A stretch of 64,000 bases of DNA from JAUZRW01 sp034437755 (GTDB taxonomy: Bacteria; Chloroflexota; Anaerolineae; Aggregatilineales; Phototrophicaceae): contig DAOTTV010000051.1 of the NCBI GenBank assembly GCA_034437755.1, positions 1 through 64,000 on the forward strand, given 5' to 3'. A model generated the notes under the pieces. It saw only the letters and a program-made list of their open reading frames with translations. It ran no database searches and was not told the origin of the DNA. Below, piece after piece: positions 24,522-33,979 of this stretch. Each line of letters opens with the position of its first letter. The stretch's first letter is position 1. A program made the position numbers and the translations under genes.

Positions 24522-27074
24522 TCAGCGCCGCGATATGCGCGGGATAATCGTCGTCACAACTTCGTAATTGATCGTGCCGAGCCACTCCCCGACCATCCCC
24601 GCGCTGATGCGTTCATCTCCCTGTTGACCGAGCAGGACAACTTCATCGCCAGTTTTTACACCCAGAATATTTGTCACGTTGACAGCACACTTCTCCATAC
24701 TCACGCGCCCCACCAGTGGCGCACGCTGACCGTGAATGAGGGCATATTGCCACGTCTGCGGCGAGCGTCGTAAGCCGTCGGCATAACCCACGGGCAAAAT
24801 CGCGATGTCCTCATACGTCTGCGTGTAGTACATCCGTCCGTAACCGATCGGGTGATTGGGCGGGAAGTGCTTCACCTGTAGCACTGACGTTTTCCAGCTG
24901 AGTGCCGGACGCATCCCATCGGGTAAGGGTTGGCTTTCGTCGGTTTGCAAGCCATAGATCAACAAGCCGGGGCGTACCATGTTGAAGTGATTGTCGGGGC
25001 TATCCAGAATACCGGGCGAGTTGGCGGCGTGTACATAGCGAAATTCAAAGCCACCGGCACGCAGGGGACGGAGCATACGCTTGAAGGTCTCGACCTGTTC
25101 GGCGGTATACGCCGGATCATCGTTCGCTGATGTGAAATGCGTATAAATGCCCTCTAGTTCAAGATTAGATAGGGCTTGTAAATTACGAAAGACGGTCACG
25201 GCTTGGTCAGGGAAGATGCCGAGCCGACCCATGCCAGTATCGACTTTGACATGATACTTGAGCTTGCCGGATAGCATCCGCGCTGTACGATCATACATCC
25301 GCGCCTGTTCGAGATCGTAGACGGATACCGTGATGTTGTGCCGTAAGGCTTGATGAACAGCTTCCATTGGCGCGTAGCTCAGGACTAAGATCGGCGCGGA
25401 AATGCCGGCATCGCGTAATTCGAGTGCTTCCGCCATCGATGCTACGCACAGATAACTCGCGCCGTTGAGCAGAGCTGTACGTGCCGTGACGACGGCACCG
25501 TGTCCGTAGCCGTCCGCTTTGACCGTCGCCATCAGCGCGACCTCATCGCCGATCAAGGTTTTGAGCGTGCGTACGTTATCGCCGATTGCGGCGGCATCGA
25601 CATCGACCCAACTGGGGCGCAGGGCATGGACAGCGCGTGTGCTGGGCACAGCTTCGTTTTGTCGCACCAGTCGCGTTCGGTCGTCGGGGTTCGCCAGCAG
25701 AGCTTTGACGACCTCTTCCATACGTGCCGATACCCCGCCTTTGACCAGCACAATATCTTTGTCGGTGAGCGTGAAGCTCTCGAGCGCGCGGCAGGCATCC
25801 TGTGTGCTGTAGGTCGTGCGGACGTTACTCGGCGCTTTGCCGGCATCGATTGCGGCGCGGCTGATGAGCGAGGCTTCGACCCCTTGCGTGATGATGATGT
25901 CCGCGACTTCGGCGGCGCGCTTGCCAATCGACCGATGTCCGAAGCGACTGTTAACGCCGAGATCGTCCATATTGCCCATCACAAAAATTGTGCGCTGGCT
26001 CTCGTCGCGCACATCCGCTAACCAGTCGAGCGCGGCAGTGGTCGAGGCGTGCGAGGCGCGATAGGTATCATCGACCAGCGTCATGTCGTTGCGCGCCGCT
26101 AACAGCGAGAGGCGACCCGGCAAAGGCGAGAGCGTTGTCAGCGATTTCAGCGCGTCTTCCATCGGGATGTCATGATGGATGCCGACCATCAGCCCCGATA
26201 ACAACTCGTACAATTGATGCCGCCCCAGAATCGGACTCCAGCGCCCATAATAGCGATCGTCGTTATGGCGCAAATCAAAGCCGATGCGTTCAATGCCGAC
26301 TTTGACATTGAACGCCAGCGCATCCGCACCAAAGCGATCAATGCCGATCGTCCGCACATGGACTTCATCGCGCGCACGGCTGGCTAGCTCGCGGGTGTTG
26401 TCGTCATCATAATTCAACACCGCTAAGCTACCGGGCGATAAAAAATCAACCACCTGCGCGATTTCGCTGATATACTGTTTACAACTGGCAAACCCCGCCG
26501 GATGTACGCAATCAATATGATTGACGATTACAACCTGTGGCGAGATCGCTTCTACCATTTGCGCCATCTCGCCGGGGGTGGTCGGGTCGAGCTTGAGCGC
26601 GACAAAATCATGATTCGGCGTTAGGCTGGCTAGCGATAGCGGGATGTTCAAGCGTCCATCAACGTTGATGTTGCCTCGATGAACTTCGTAGCGTTGCCCA
26701 AGGATGCGGGTTACAGTATCTACGGTGGTTGATTTGCCGGATGATCCGGTCACGGCGATGGTCTTCACGTTGAGCTTGCTCAGTGTATACTTCGACCATT
26801 GCAACAGCGCATCGACCGTATCGCGCACCATCAGCACCGATACGCCGGTGGTGTCAATCTCGGGCGGGTCGGTACACAGCACACCGGATACGCCGTTGTG
26901 GATCGCTTCTTCGATATATTGGTGGGTATCACCGCGATCACTGGCAATAGCAACATATAATTTATTTTCGCTGGCATGCTGGGGGTCTGTACAAAACTCG
27001 GTGAAGAGATTGGCGGCAGGTTCGCCGAACAATTGCCCGTTGGCGGCTTTTAAAATGTCGTAGAGATTTATCAT
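24522..27074 (-). CDS. Mur ligase-like (MurF-type) domain fused to alanine racemase
   Basis: An 850-residue fusion. Residues 1 to about 465 follow the MurF layout, with the P-loop TGSSGKSTT (110-117), and residues 485-850 are a PLP alanine racemase with the PLP lysine in ATVKADGYGHG (Lys519) and the catalytic tyrosine in GYADG (Tyr764). The racemase half looks complete and should supply D-alanine for cell-wall synthesis. The ligase half is degenerate: the metal-binding Glu is Lys161 (VALKLD), the carbamylated-Lys position appears to be Ile, and the HNxxN motif reads HQLYE. Ligation of D-Ala-D-Ala is therefore doubtful. Similar fusions are known in Bacteroidota. Confidence 0.9.
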   Translation of the reverse strand: MINLYDILKAANGQLFGEPAANLFTEFCTDPQHASENKLYVAIASDRGDTHQYIEEAIHNGVSGVLCTDPPEIDTTGVSVLMVRDTVDALLQWSKYTLSKLNVKTIAVTGSSGKSTTVDTVTRILGQRYEVHRGNINVDGRLNIPLSLASLTPNHDFVALKLDPTTPGEMAQMVEAISPQVVIVNHIDCVHPAGFASCKQYISEIAQVVDFLSPGSLAVLNYDDDNTRELASRARDEVHVRTIGIDRFGADALAFNVKVGIERIGFDLRHNDDRYYGRWSPILGRHQLYELLSGLMVGIHHDIPMEDALKSLTTLSPLPGRLSLLAARNDMTLVDDTYRASHASTTAALDWLADVRDESQRTIFVMGNMDDLGVNSRFGHRSIGKRAAEVADIIITQGVEASLISRAAIDAGKAPSNVRTTYSTQDACRALESFTLTDKDIVLVKGGVSARMEEVVKALLANPDDRTRLVRQNEAVPSTRAVHALRPSWVDVDAAAIGDNVRTLKTLIGDEVALMATVKADGYGHGAVVTARTALLNGASYLCVASMAEALELRDAGISAPILVLSYAPMEAVHQALRHNITVSVYDLEQARMYDRTARMLSGKLKYHVKVDTGMGRLGIFPDQAVTVFRNLQALSNLELEGIYTHFTSANDDPAYTAEQVETFKRMLRPLRAGGFEFRYVHAANSPGILDSPDNHFNMVRPGLLIYGLQTDESQPLPDGMRPALSWKTSVLQVKHFPPNHPIGYGRMYYTQTYEDIAILPVGYADGLRRSPQTWQYALIHGQRAPLVGRVSMEKCAVNVTNILGVKTGDEVVLLGQQGDERISAGMVGEWLGTINYEVVTTIIPRISRR

Positions 27075-27221
27075 AAGTCACAATGCCGTATTCTGTATTG
27101 ACGTATAATGAATGACAGACGCTTTGTATGATAGATGTGCTATACTCGTTAACGTCGTTTATAGCAGGTTACACGCTATTCGGCAAACAATTGACCCGTT
27201 ATTACACCCTGAAAGAGTGCT

Positions 27222-28328
27222 ATGAGCTTCGAGTTTGAGATTATTGCCCGCGATGGTAACGCGCGTGCCGGCATTTTGCATACCCCCCATGGCGCTATCT
27301 CGACCCCGATTTACGCGCCGGTTGGGACGCTGGCGACGGTCAAAGCGATGCCACCGCGCGATCTGCAACAGGAAATTGATTCCCACCTTATTTTAGCAAA
27401 TACCTACCATCTACACTTGCGTCCCGGCGCTGATTTGGTGGCGAAAATGGGGGGCTTGCACGAATTCATGCAGTGGGATCGTCCGATCTTGACAGATTCG
27501 GGAGGCTTTCAGGTCTTCAGCTTGACGGACATCAACGACATCGACGATGATGGCGTGACGTTTCGCAGTCATATCGATGGCAGTCAACAACGCTTGACTC
27601 CTGAGTCCTCAATGCAAATTCAGGAGCAACTAGGTGCAGATATTATCATGGCATTTGACCAATGCCCACCACCGACCAATCGCGCCGTCGTGGAAGACTC
27701 GCTGGCGCGTACCCATCGCTGGCTAGAGCGTTGTCGCATCGCCCATCCCAGCGATGACCAGCAAGCCCTATTCGGCATCGTGCAGGGCGGCGTGTATGAT
27801 GATCTGCGCGCAAAATCAGCCGAGTTCACCACGTCGCTCGATTTAAAAGGGTACGCGATCGGGGGCTTAGCTGTCGGTGAGACCAAACAAGAACAGTATC
27901 GGACACTGGATATGACATTGCCCTACTTGCCAGAGGATAAACCGCGTTACCTGATGGGGGTTGGCGATCCCGATGATCTCGCAGAGGGCATCACACGCGG
28001 CATTGATATGTTCGATTGTGTGATGCCGACGCGCGTCGCACGCCACGGGGCGGCGCTGACGTGGGATGGGCGGGTGAACATGCGTCGCGCCCAATTCAAA
28101 GATGATCCACGACCAATCATGGAAGGAACAGGCATTTATACTGAGAACTTCAGCCGCGCATACATTCGTCATCTGGTGGTGACGAAAGAATTGCTGGGGC
28201 ATTATCTGCTGAGCTTGCATAACATTCATTTTCTCGTTCAGCATGTTGCCAACATGCGGCAGGCAATCATCGAAGGGCAGCTGGCGGCGTATACCGCGCG
28301 ATTCCTGAAACGGTATCTAGCCAGCTAA
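27222..28328 (+). CDS. tgt: tRNA-guanine transglycosylase without the zinc cysteines
   Basis: Exchanges guanine 34 of GUN-anticodon tRNAs for a queuine precursor. The 368-residue product keeps the active-site motifs TDSGGFQVFSL (Asp92), AFDQCPPPTNR, GIVQGGVYDDLR, YAIGGLAVGE and the nucleophile region MFDCVMPTR (Asp265). Bacterial Tgt normally ends with a CxCxxC zinc cluster plus a His; the aligned segment at 301-317 reads EGTGIYTENFSRAYIRH and contains no cysteine, only the final His. The protein may fold without zinc. It lies 147 bases from the divergent racemase fusion; the other queuosine genes are not in the window. Confidence 0.92.
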   Translation: MSFEFEIIARDGNARAGILHTPHGAISTPIYAPVGTLATVKAMPPRDLQQEIDSHLILANTYHLHLRPGADLVAKMGGLHEFMQWDRPILTDSGGFQVFSLTDINDIDDDGVTFRSHIDGSQQRLTPESSMQIQEQLGADIIMAFDQCPPPTNRAVVEDSLARTHRWLERCRIAHPSDDQQALFGIVQGGVYDDLRAKSAEFTTSLDLKGYAIGGLAVGETKQEQYRTLDMTLPYLPEDKPRYLMGVGDPDDLAEGITRGIDMFDCVMPTRVARHGAALTWDGRVNMRRAQFKDDPRPIMEGTGIYTENFSRAYIRHLVVTKELLGHYLLSLHNIHFLVQHVANMRQAIIEGQLAAYTARFLKRYLAS

Positions 28329-28347
28329 CGCGTCGACCGAACCCGCA

Positions 28348-29166
28348 ATGAAGCAGGCAACACGTACAATCGCGATTCTGGCGGTGTCCGCACTTGTGGG
28401 CTGTGCCGGTCAGATGCAACCCGTCACCCCGCCCGATGCCACGCCGGTGGTTTTGCGCGTGCATAGCACCACCGCGACTGCCCCCCTGCTGGCGACTTTT
28501 GAAGAGGCGTACAGTCAGGTACAACCGCGTGTCGTGATCGACGGACAGAGCGCTAATCACGCCGCACTGGTAACCCAGCTACAAGCCGGGCAAATCGACT
28601 ACTTCCTCAGCCATCATTATCCCGATGACCCAACATTGTGGGTCGCGCCGCTAGCACAGGATGCGCTGACGCTGATCACAGCACCGACGAACCCCACCGC
28701 GAGCATCACCACCGATCAACTGCGCCGCCTCTATCGCGGTTACACGCGCAATTGGGCGGATGTCAGCGGGGGCGCGCACACCGCTGCTGTCACGCTTTAT
28801 AGCCACGAGAACGGTTCAGCCATCCGCACCGAGTTCGAGCGTCTCGTGATGGGGAAAGAGACAATCTCGCCCAATACACAGGTTCTGACGACCAACAGCG
28901 CCATCCTGACGCGCGTCGCTGACCAGACGGGCGCGATTGGCTATATGCCATTGAGCCAGCTGAATCAGCGCGTGCGCGTGCTAGCGGTCGATGGTGTGCG
29001 CCCCTCGCGCGAGACCATCCTCGACCTGCAATATAGCTTACGCATGACGATCTACGTCATCGGGCAAGCAGAACCCCAGCGAGAATATCGGGCGTTTATT
29101 GGGTGGATGCAAGGGGGCGCGGGGCAGGCGGCGATTCCTGTGTCTTATGCGCCTCTGCCGCGCTAA
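28348..29166 (+). CDS. PstS-like phosphate-type substrate-binding lipoprotein
   Basis: A 272-residue lipoprotein (lipobox ALVGC) with the periplasmic-binding fold of the PstS family: TITTDQLRRLYRGYTRNWADV-like hinge region, SHENGSAIRTEFERLV and the late GAIGYMPLSQL. Its distance from genuine PstS is large, so the ligand, phosphate or another oxyanion, is not certain. It starts 19 bases after tgt on the same strand. No pstCAB genes are nearby. Its stop overlaps the stop of the convergent gene by four bases. Confidence 0.75.
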   Translation: MKQATRTIAILAVSALVGCAGQMQPVTPPDATPVVLRVHSTTATAPLLATFEEAYSQVQPRVVIDGQSANHAALVTQLQAGQIDYFLSHHYPDDPTLWVAPLAQDALTLITAPTNPTASITTDQLRRLYRGYTRNWADVSGGAHTAAVTLYSHENGSAIRTEFERLVMGKETISPNTQVLTTNSAILTRVADQTGAIGYMPLSQLNQRVRVLAVDGVRPSRETILDLQYSLRMTIYVIGQAEPQREYRAFIGWMQGGAGQAAIPVSYAPLPR

Positions 29167-29570
29167 GCTCCTCTGAGAAAATCCGCAGAGGATGAGATCA
29201 AAATAGCGAAGAGTAAAATCATAATCAAGGCCCACAGCGCCACCAGCGTGATGTCGCGATAATAGCGCAAAGTATCGCGGCGCTTTTGGCTGGCGGCTTC
29301 GTTTTTACGCAGGTGATAGAGGGCGGTCGCCGCGTCGGCATTATCGGGATTGATGCGTAACACATTATCGAGACAGATAATACTCTGATCGACCGAGTCC
29401 ACCGCAACGCTCATCCACAGCCATGCCGATTCAAAATCCTTATCTTCACGGATTAACTCGCGCAGGATGTGCCGGGCTTCCTCGCGCCGATTGGCTTTGA
29501 CAAGTTCGATCGCGTCTAACAAGCGATCAATACGGCGGTCTTCGGTTCTATCTGATCCCGCAGGTGCCAT
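29163..29570 (-). CDS. Small TPR-like protein with a C-terminal membrane anchor
   Basis: The 135-residue protein has two helical repeats like TPR units (AIELVKANRREEARHILREL and CLDNVLRINPDNADAATALY) and ends in one hydrophobic helix, LVALWALIMILLFAILISS. It should be tail-anchored with the repeats in the cytosol. An in-frame TTG precedes the ATG by one codon. The ATG at 29570 shares a base with the stop of the upstream PIG-L gene, so the two are translationally coupled. Function unknown; repeat proteins of this kind usually mediate protein contacts. Confidence 0.65.
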   Translation of the reverse strand: MAPAGSDRTEDRRIDRLLDAIELVKANRREEARHILRELIREDKDFESAWLWMSVAVDSVDQSIICLDNVLRINPDNADAATALYHLRKNEAASQKRRDTLRYYRDITLVALWALIMILLFAILISSSADFLRGA

Positions 29571-30457
29571 CAAGCCATCTCCGGCCTTGCCTCATCAACG
29601 GTCACACCGGCGAATAAATCGTGTTCGTCGATGGTGTCCTGTGCTGGTGCGGGATGAACGCGGGTGAAGCCCTGTGTCGGCGTGAGCAACTTACGAAGCC
29701 ACATCGGCAAGGGGAAGAACGATCCACCGCCACCCTGACTCTGATGGCAGGCAGAGGCTTCGTCCCACGCCTCTAAATACTCGCGGATGTTAACGGTCGT
29801 GTGCGTCGGTTGGATGTGATCGACAATCGCTTCAAAGTCGATGTCATTGTTGGTACCCATCCGGCGCGGGTCTTTGCCGCGTAGTTTGATCCACCACAGC
29901 GCAATCTTGACCAGCATCGCTGGTATCGACGAGTAATAAAGTTTTTGCGCTTGGTAGGGCGGCTGTCCATCGGTGATGTAATCGGGATCAGCCGCAAGCT
30001 CGAAGGCTTCGACGGTCGCACGCTGGATAGCGATGTGATCGGGATGTCCGTAGCCGCCATACTCGTTGAAAGTGATGACGACGTGTGGCTTGATCTCGCG
30101 CATGACTTCGACCACGCGCCGCGTCACATCCTCGCTGTTGTTGTTCCACTGGTACCATAGGCATTCTGGATCATTGCTCGACTCACTGCCCATCATACCG
30201 CTATCTTTATAACCGAATTTGAACACCCGCTTGAAGCCCAGCTTCTCGGACGCGCAGTCTAGTTCTGATAGGCGTAACTCGCGCACGCTGTTGTATTGCC
30301 CTCGCATCTCTTCCGGGATAGTGCCCATGTCGCCATCTGTCGCACAGACGAGATAGACATCGACCCCTTCGTTGACGTATTTTGCAATTGTTCCTCCATT
30401 GCCAAAGCTCTCGTCATCGGGGTGCGCGTAGGCGATGAGCAAGCGACGGTTTGCCAT
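29570..30457 (-). CDS. PIG-L family deacetylase (MshB/BshB-like)
   Basis: Zinc-dependent N-acetyl sugar deacetylase family. AHPDDESFGNGGT and YGGYGHPDHIAI supply the metal ligands, and the 295-residue length and layout resemble MshB-type enzymes more than the shorter paralog at 5326-6081. In other bacteria such enzymes make thiol cofactors or trim GlcNAc-containing lipids; no mshA/C or bshA/C gene is adjacent, so the substrate is open. It is followed by the coupled TPR-like gene. Confidence 0.9.
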   Translation of the reverse strand: MANRRLLIAYAHPDDESFGNGGTIAKYVNEGVDVYLVCATDGDMGTIPEEMRGQYNSVRELRLSELDCASEKLGFKRVFKFGYKDSGMMGSESSNDPECLWYQWNNNSEDVTRRVVEVMREIKPHVVITFNEYGGYGHPDHIAIQRATVEAFELAADPDYITDGQPPYQAQKLYYSSIPAMLVKIALWWIKLRGKDPRRMGTNNDIDFEAIVDHIQPTHTTVNIREYLEAWDEASACHQSQGGGGSFFPLPMWLRKLLTPTQGFTRVHPAPAQDTIDEHDLFAGVTVDEARPEMA

Positions 30458-30603
30458 AATGAACCTCTCCAGTGAATTGACGTGAAATCAATGATCTAGC
30501 GTTATCGCATTATAGCGTAAACAAATGACATGCCCCTGTGCAAGTGATGAGTGTCTCACCTATACTATTGCGCTGTTAACTGATGAAAGGTAAAGATGAC
30601 TTC

Positions 30604-31962
30604 ATGCACCACCGCATTGTAAGCATACTCTCCATTATTTGCCTCGTGGGGCTTGCGACGGCTATCACGTCGCCATCCACACAGGGGCAATTTGCGACCA
30701 ACACCCCCATCAACGATGCTCAATCATCGGATGATGCGACTACAGCGCCGGCGAACGGGTTGAGCTTCTCGACCAATACGCCGGACGTGCCGCCCACAGC
30801 GACCGCGACCGCGACCAGCACGGCGACGAATACCAGCACACCCACGGCGACCGCGACCGCGACCAATACGCCGACCAATACCCCCACGCCTACCCCGACT
30901 CCGATCGGGCCCTTCAATTATCCGCAGGGCGTGAACCCGCTGACGGGCTTGCCGTATCCCAACGACGAAGCCATGAGTCGCCGCAACCTGATCGTGAAAA
31001 TCAGCAACTTCCCGCCGATCGTGCGCCCGCAATCCGGCGTGAATCAGGCTGATTTAGTCTATGAATATGAGGCGGAAGGTGGAGTCACGCGCTTTGCCGC
31101 CATCTATCGCAGTCAAGCACCGGAGCGTGTCGGTTCTGTACGCAGTGGGCGCTTGCTCGATATCGAACTGGTGACGATGTATCGCGCTTTGCTGGCGTAT
31201 TCTGGCACGAGTGAGCCGATTCAAGAATTATTCCTCAGCGATGATTTCTTCAACTTCCAGCTGTTGTCACCCTCTGTCGGGCATAATTGTGATCGTAACG
31301 GCTTCTGCCGCGATGACGACTTGCTCAGCGCGGGTGTCCCGCGTGAACACACGTTGTTCGCAGATGCGGATTTGCTCTGGGAGACAGCGACCAATCAAGG
31401 CACAAACACGGGCTACATCGCCTTTGGGCTGGCATTTGGCGATGAGGCTGACCCCGGCGGCGAAGCGGCGAACGATGTATACGTCGAGTGGTGGGGACAA
31501 GCTGACGCACGCTGGCAATATCAACCCGAGACGGGGCGTTACGTGCGCTATAGCGATGGTGTGCCGCATAACGACGCGCTCGATGGTGAGCAACTGTGGG
31601 CGGATAATCTCGCGATCATTGAGGTGCCGCATGTGCGCCGTCCAGATTTATTCCCGGCGGGCGCGACCTATGAATCGCTCGGTGTCGAATTGTGGGATCA
31701 AGGCTTCGCCTATGTCGTGCGCGATGGCACCGCTTATCGCGGCTTCTGGCGGCGCAACAATCGCAATCCGGGGCAGGCACTCCAGCTGATTTACGGCGAT
31801 AACACGCCGATTAAACTGAAGCCGGGGCGCACATGGATCATGGTCGTGCGTGGCTTAGGGCAGGCGAATTTCAACGAGGCGTTGATCGATGTGAACGCTA
31901 CGGCGACTATCACCGCGCAAACGCCATCGTCCACGCCCTTTGACCCCAATCCTGACGGATAG
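30604..31962 (+). CDS. DUF3048 (YerB-like) secreted or membrane-anchored protein
   Basis: A 452-residue exported protein: N-terminal hydrophobic signal or anchor, then a linker of Thr/Ala/Pro/Asn repeats (about residues 55-100), then the DUF3048 region with NPLTGLPYPNDEA, RPQSGVNQADLVYEYE and RVGSVRSGRLLDIEL. The role of DUF3048 proteins is unknown; YerB is the Bacillus member. An ATG at 30583 is also in frame, but AAAGG upstream and a normal signal length favour 30604. The linker DNA is simple repeats of GCGACC and related units at 30790-30900. Monocistronic, ending in a strong hairpin. Confidence 0.82.
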   Translation: MHHRIVSILSIICLVGLATAITSPSTQGQFATNTPINDAQSSDDATTAPANGLSFSTNTPDVPPTATATATSTATNTSTPTATATATNTPTNTPTPTPTPIGPFNYPQGVNPLTGLPYPNDEAMSRRNLIVKISNFPPIVRPQSGVNQADLVYEYEAEGGVTRFAAIYRSQAPERVGSVRSGRLLDIELVTMYRALLAYSGTSEPIQELFLSDDFFNFQLLSPSVGHNCDRNGFCRDDDLLSAGVPREHTLFADADLLWETATNQGTNTGYIAFGLAFGDEADPGGEAANDVYVEWWGQADARWQYQPETGRYVRYSDGVPHNDALDGEQLWADNLAIIEVPHVRRPDLFPAGATYESLGVELWDQGFAYVVRDGTAYRGFWRRNNRNPGQALQLIYGDNTPIKLKPGRTWIMVVRGLGQANFNEALIDVNATATITAQTPSSTPFDPNPDG

Positions 31963-31980
31963 ATACCCCACGACAGATAT

Positions 31981-32001
31981 GGGCGCATGTGTTATGCGCC
32001 C
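31981..32001. terminator. Hairpin between the DUF3048 gene and the ABC permease
   Basis: GGGCGCAT at 31981-31988 pairs perfectly with ATGCGCCC at 31994-32001. It lies between convergent genes and can end transcription from either side. Confidence 0.6.
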
Positions 32002-32018
32002 CGTGTCTACTGCTAGAT

Positions 32019-32843
32019 TTACTGGCGGCTTGTCCGCACGCGCAAACCCCAGATGCTGAGAACGAAGGTCAGCAGACCCAAGCCCAGCGACGCGCCCATC
32101 CCGATCAGCAACGGTTTGGCAACCCAGCCGTCGATCAGCAGGGCGCGCATCGCCTCTAAAATATAGGTGATAGGGTTAATCTGCGTGGCGACTTTGATCC
32201 ACCCGTCGAGCAGGTCGATTGGTACAAAGGTCGCTGTCAAGAAGGTGAGCGGGAAGAAGAGAAAGTTGGCGCTCTGGGTCGCCGCCGCGTTACCCGTGAA
32301 GAGCGCAATCGCAATCGTAAAACCGGCGAAGCTCAAGCCTAAGAGCAGTGCCAGACCGACGAGAACGAACAAGCCCGCGATGCCCGATGCCGAACTCAAG
32401 CCCATCAGCAAGCCGATAAAGACGATGAACGTCGCTTGAAACGCGAGGATAATCGCGCCGGCGAAGATCGGGCCTAAGATCAGGGCTGAGCGACTGATAG
32501 GAGTCAGCATCAGTTTGTCGAAGTATCCGCTTTCAATATCGCGCACGAGGCTCTGCCCAGCGACGCCCGCGCCGCTCAATGAGGAACTAATAATCGACAG
32601 CGGCAGGATAAAGTTGATGTAATCTGTGCCGCTGAGGAAGAAGTTAGACGCGTTACCCAGCTGGGCTTCATAGATAATCAGGAAGAACCCACCCAGAATC
32701 AGCGGCGGCACGATCGCCGAGGGGGTGCGTAAATTCACGATCAGGTTGCGCCATGTCATGGTGATAATCTGCATGATGAACGGCATCTTGCCAGTACGCA
32801 TTTGCTCGCGTCGGTTATTATTATCAATTGAAATTGTACTCAT
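32019..32843 (-). CDS. ABC-2 type transporter permease (DrrB-like)
   Basis: Six-helix membrane subunit of 274 residues with the ABC-2 signature: an N-terminal helix after a cytosolic lead, GQSLVRDIESGYFDKLMLTPISR in the coupling region, and the late NPITYILEAMRAL. It pairs with the ATPase encoded 32 bases upstream to form an efflux pump, possibly for drugs or lipids. The arrangement downstream of a marR gene suggests inducible export of a toxic compound; the substrate is unknown. Confidence 0.9.
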   Translation of the reverse strand: MSTISIDNNNRREQMRTGKMPFIMQIITMTWRNLIVNLRTPSAIVPPLILGGFFLIIYEAQLGNASNFFLSGTDYINFILPLSIISSSLSGAGVAGQSLVRDIESGYFDKLMLTPISRSALILGPIFAGAIILAFQATFIVFIGLLMGLSSASGIAGLFVLVGLALLLGLSFAGFTIAIALFTGNAAATQSANFLFFPLTFLTATFVPIDLLDGWIKVATQINPITYILEAMRALLIDGWVAKPLLIGMGASLGLGLLTFVLSIWGLRVRTSRQ

Positions 32844-32875
32844 ACCTTACGCTCCTCTATGCTCTCCGTCGCCGG

Positions 32876-33874
32876 TTACGCGGCAACATCGCTGTTGATG
32901 TCAGTTTCGGTGGGGGCTTGTGCATCGTCACCGGTGGCTTCATAGCGTTGCCCCGTGACTTGCAAGAACACGTCGTCCAGTGTCGGTTGTGTCAATGAGA
33001 GCTTTTCCATATTGATATTGGCAGATTGCAGGCGATTGACCACCGCTGGCACGCGTGCCGCCGCATCCTTGAGATACAGGCGCAGGGTATGGCGATCAAT
33101 CTGGGTACGCTCGGCCATTGTCGCGAGTTCGGCGCGGGCTTTCTGTACCACCTCGCTATCGCTGAAGGTGATGTTAATTGCCTCGCCGCCGACTTCTGCT
33201 TTCAACGCTTCGGGCTGGCCTTCGGCGACAATTTCACCCTTGTCGATGATGGCGATGCGATTGGCGAGTTCGTCGGCTTCTTCTAAATATTGAGTTGTCA
33301 GGAAGATGGTCATGCCCTGCTCGCGGTTGAGGCGGCGGACTTCCATCCATACATCACGTCGGCTCGCGGGGTCTAAGCCGGTCGTTGGCTCATCGAGGAA
33401 GAGAATATCCGGTTCGTGGACGAGCGCCATCGCCAAATCCAGCCGCCGCCGCATCCCGCCACTGTACTTGCCCACTGTGCGATCGACAAAATCGCTCAGT
33501 TTGACCAGTTCCAACAGTTCTTTGGCGCGTTGGCGCGCTTGCTTGCGCGACATACCGAAGGTCTGCGCCTGAATCGTCAACAGTTCCATCGGCTTCATGA
33601 TCGGGTCGAGTCCGATCTCTTGCAGGGCAACGCCGGCGATGCGCCGTACTTGTGCCGCTTCGCGATGGACATCATAGCCGCCGACGGTCGCGTATCCGGC
33701 AGTTGGCAAGCCGAGCGTCGTCAACATCGAGACGGTGGTGCTTTTGCCGGCACCATTCGCCCCCAAGAAGCCGAAGACTTCGCCGGATTGTACATGAAAT
33801 GATACGCCGTTCACGGCGGTGAAATCGCCGTAGCGTTTAACCAGTTGTTCCGCTTTAATTTCACGGTTTGACAT
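32876..33874 (-). CDS. ABC transporter ATPase (DrrA family)
   Basis: Cytosolic ATPase of 332 residues with Walker A GANGAGKST, signature YSGGMRRRLDLAMAL, Walker B ILFLDEPTTGLD and the H-loop region TIFLTTQYLEEAD (the switch residue is Gln, as in DrrA). A C-terminal 100-residue extension is typical of the daunorubicin-resistance subfamily. It is the middle gene of marR-ATPase-permease on the minus strand. Confidence 0.93.
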   Translation of the reverse strand: MSNREIKAEQLVKRYGDFTAVNGVSFHVQSGEVFGFLGANGAGKSTTVSMLTTLGLPTAGYATVGGYDVHREAAQVRRIAGVALQEIGLDPIMKPMELLTIQAQTFGMSRKQARQRAKELLELVKLSDFVDRTVGKYSGGMRRRLDLAMALVHEPDILFLDEPTTGLDPASRRDVWMEVRRLNREQGMTIFLTTQYLEEADELANRIAIIDKGEIVAEGQPEALKAEVGGEAINITFSDSEVVQKARAELATMAERTQIDRHTLRLYLKDAAARVPAVVNRLQSANINMEKLSLTQPTLDDVFLQVTGQRYEATGDDAQAPTETDINSDVAA

Positions 33875-33979
33875 AAGCTATACTCCGTATCGTATGGACA
33901 AAATGAGACAATACAAAGCCATCCAACCACGCGGGCTGTTATTGTGCAGGTGTGATGCAGATGGCGAAAAGAACGATCG

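Noticed and set aside
25500..26021. Long plus-strand reading frame inside the racemase fusion
   Set aside because: It is antisense to a well-conserved coding region and has no start signal or recognisable domain.
30780..30905. Possible tandem repeat array or CRISPR
   Set aside because: The short GCGACC-type units encode the low-complexity linker of the DUF3048 protein in frame; there are no spacers.
30724..31032. Minus-strand reading frame rich in Arg-Gly repeats
   Set aside because: It is the reverse shadow of the Thr/Ala/Pro linker repeats of the DUF3048 gene; no ribosome binding site or homology.
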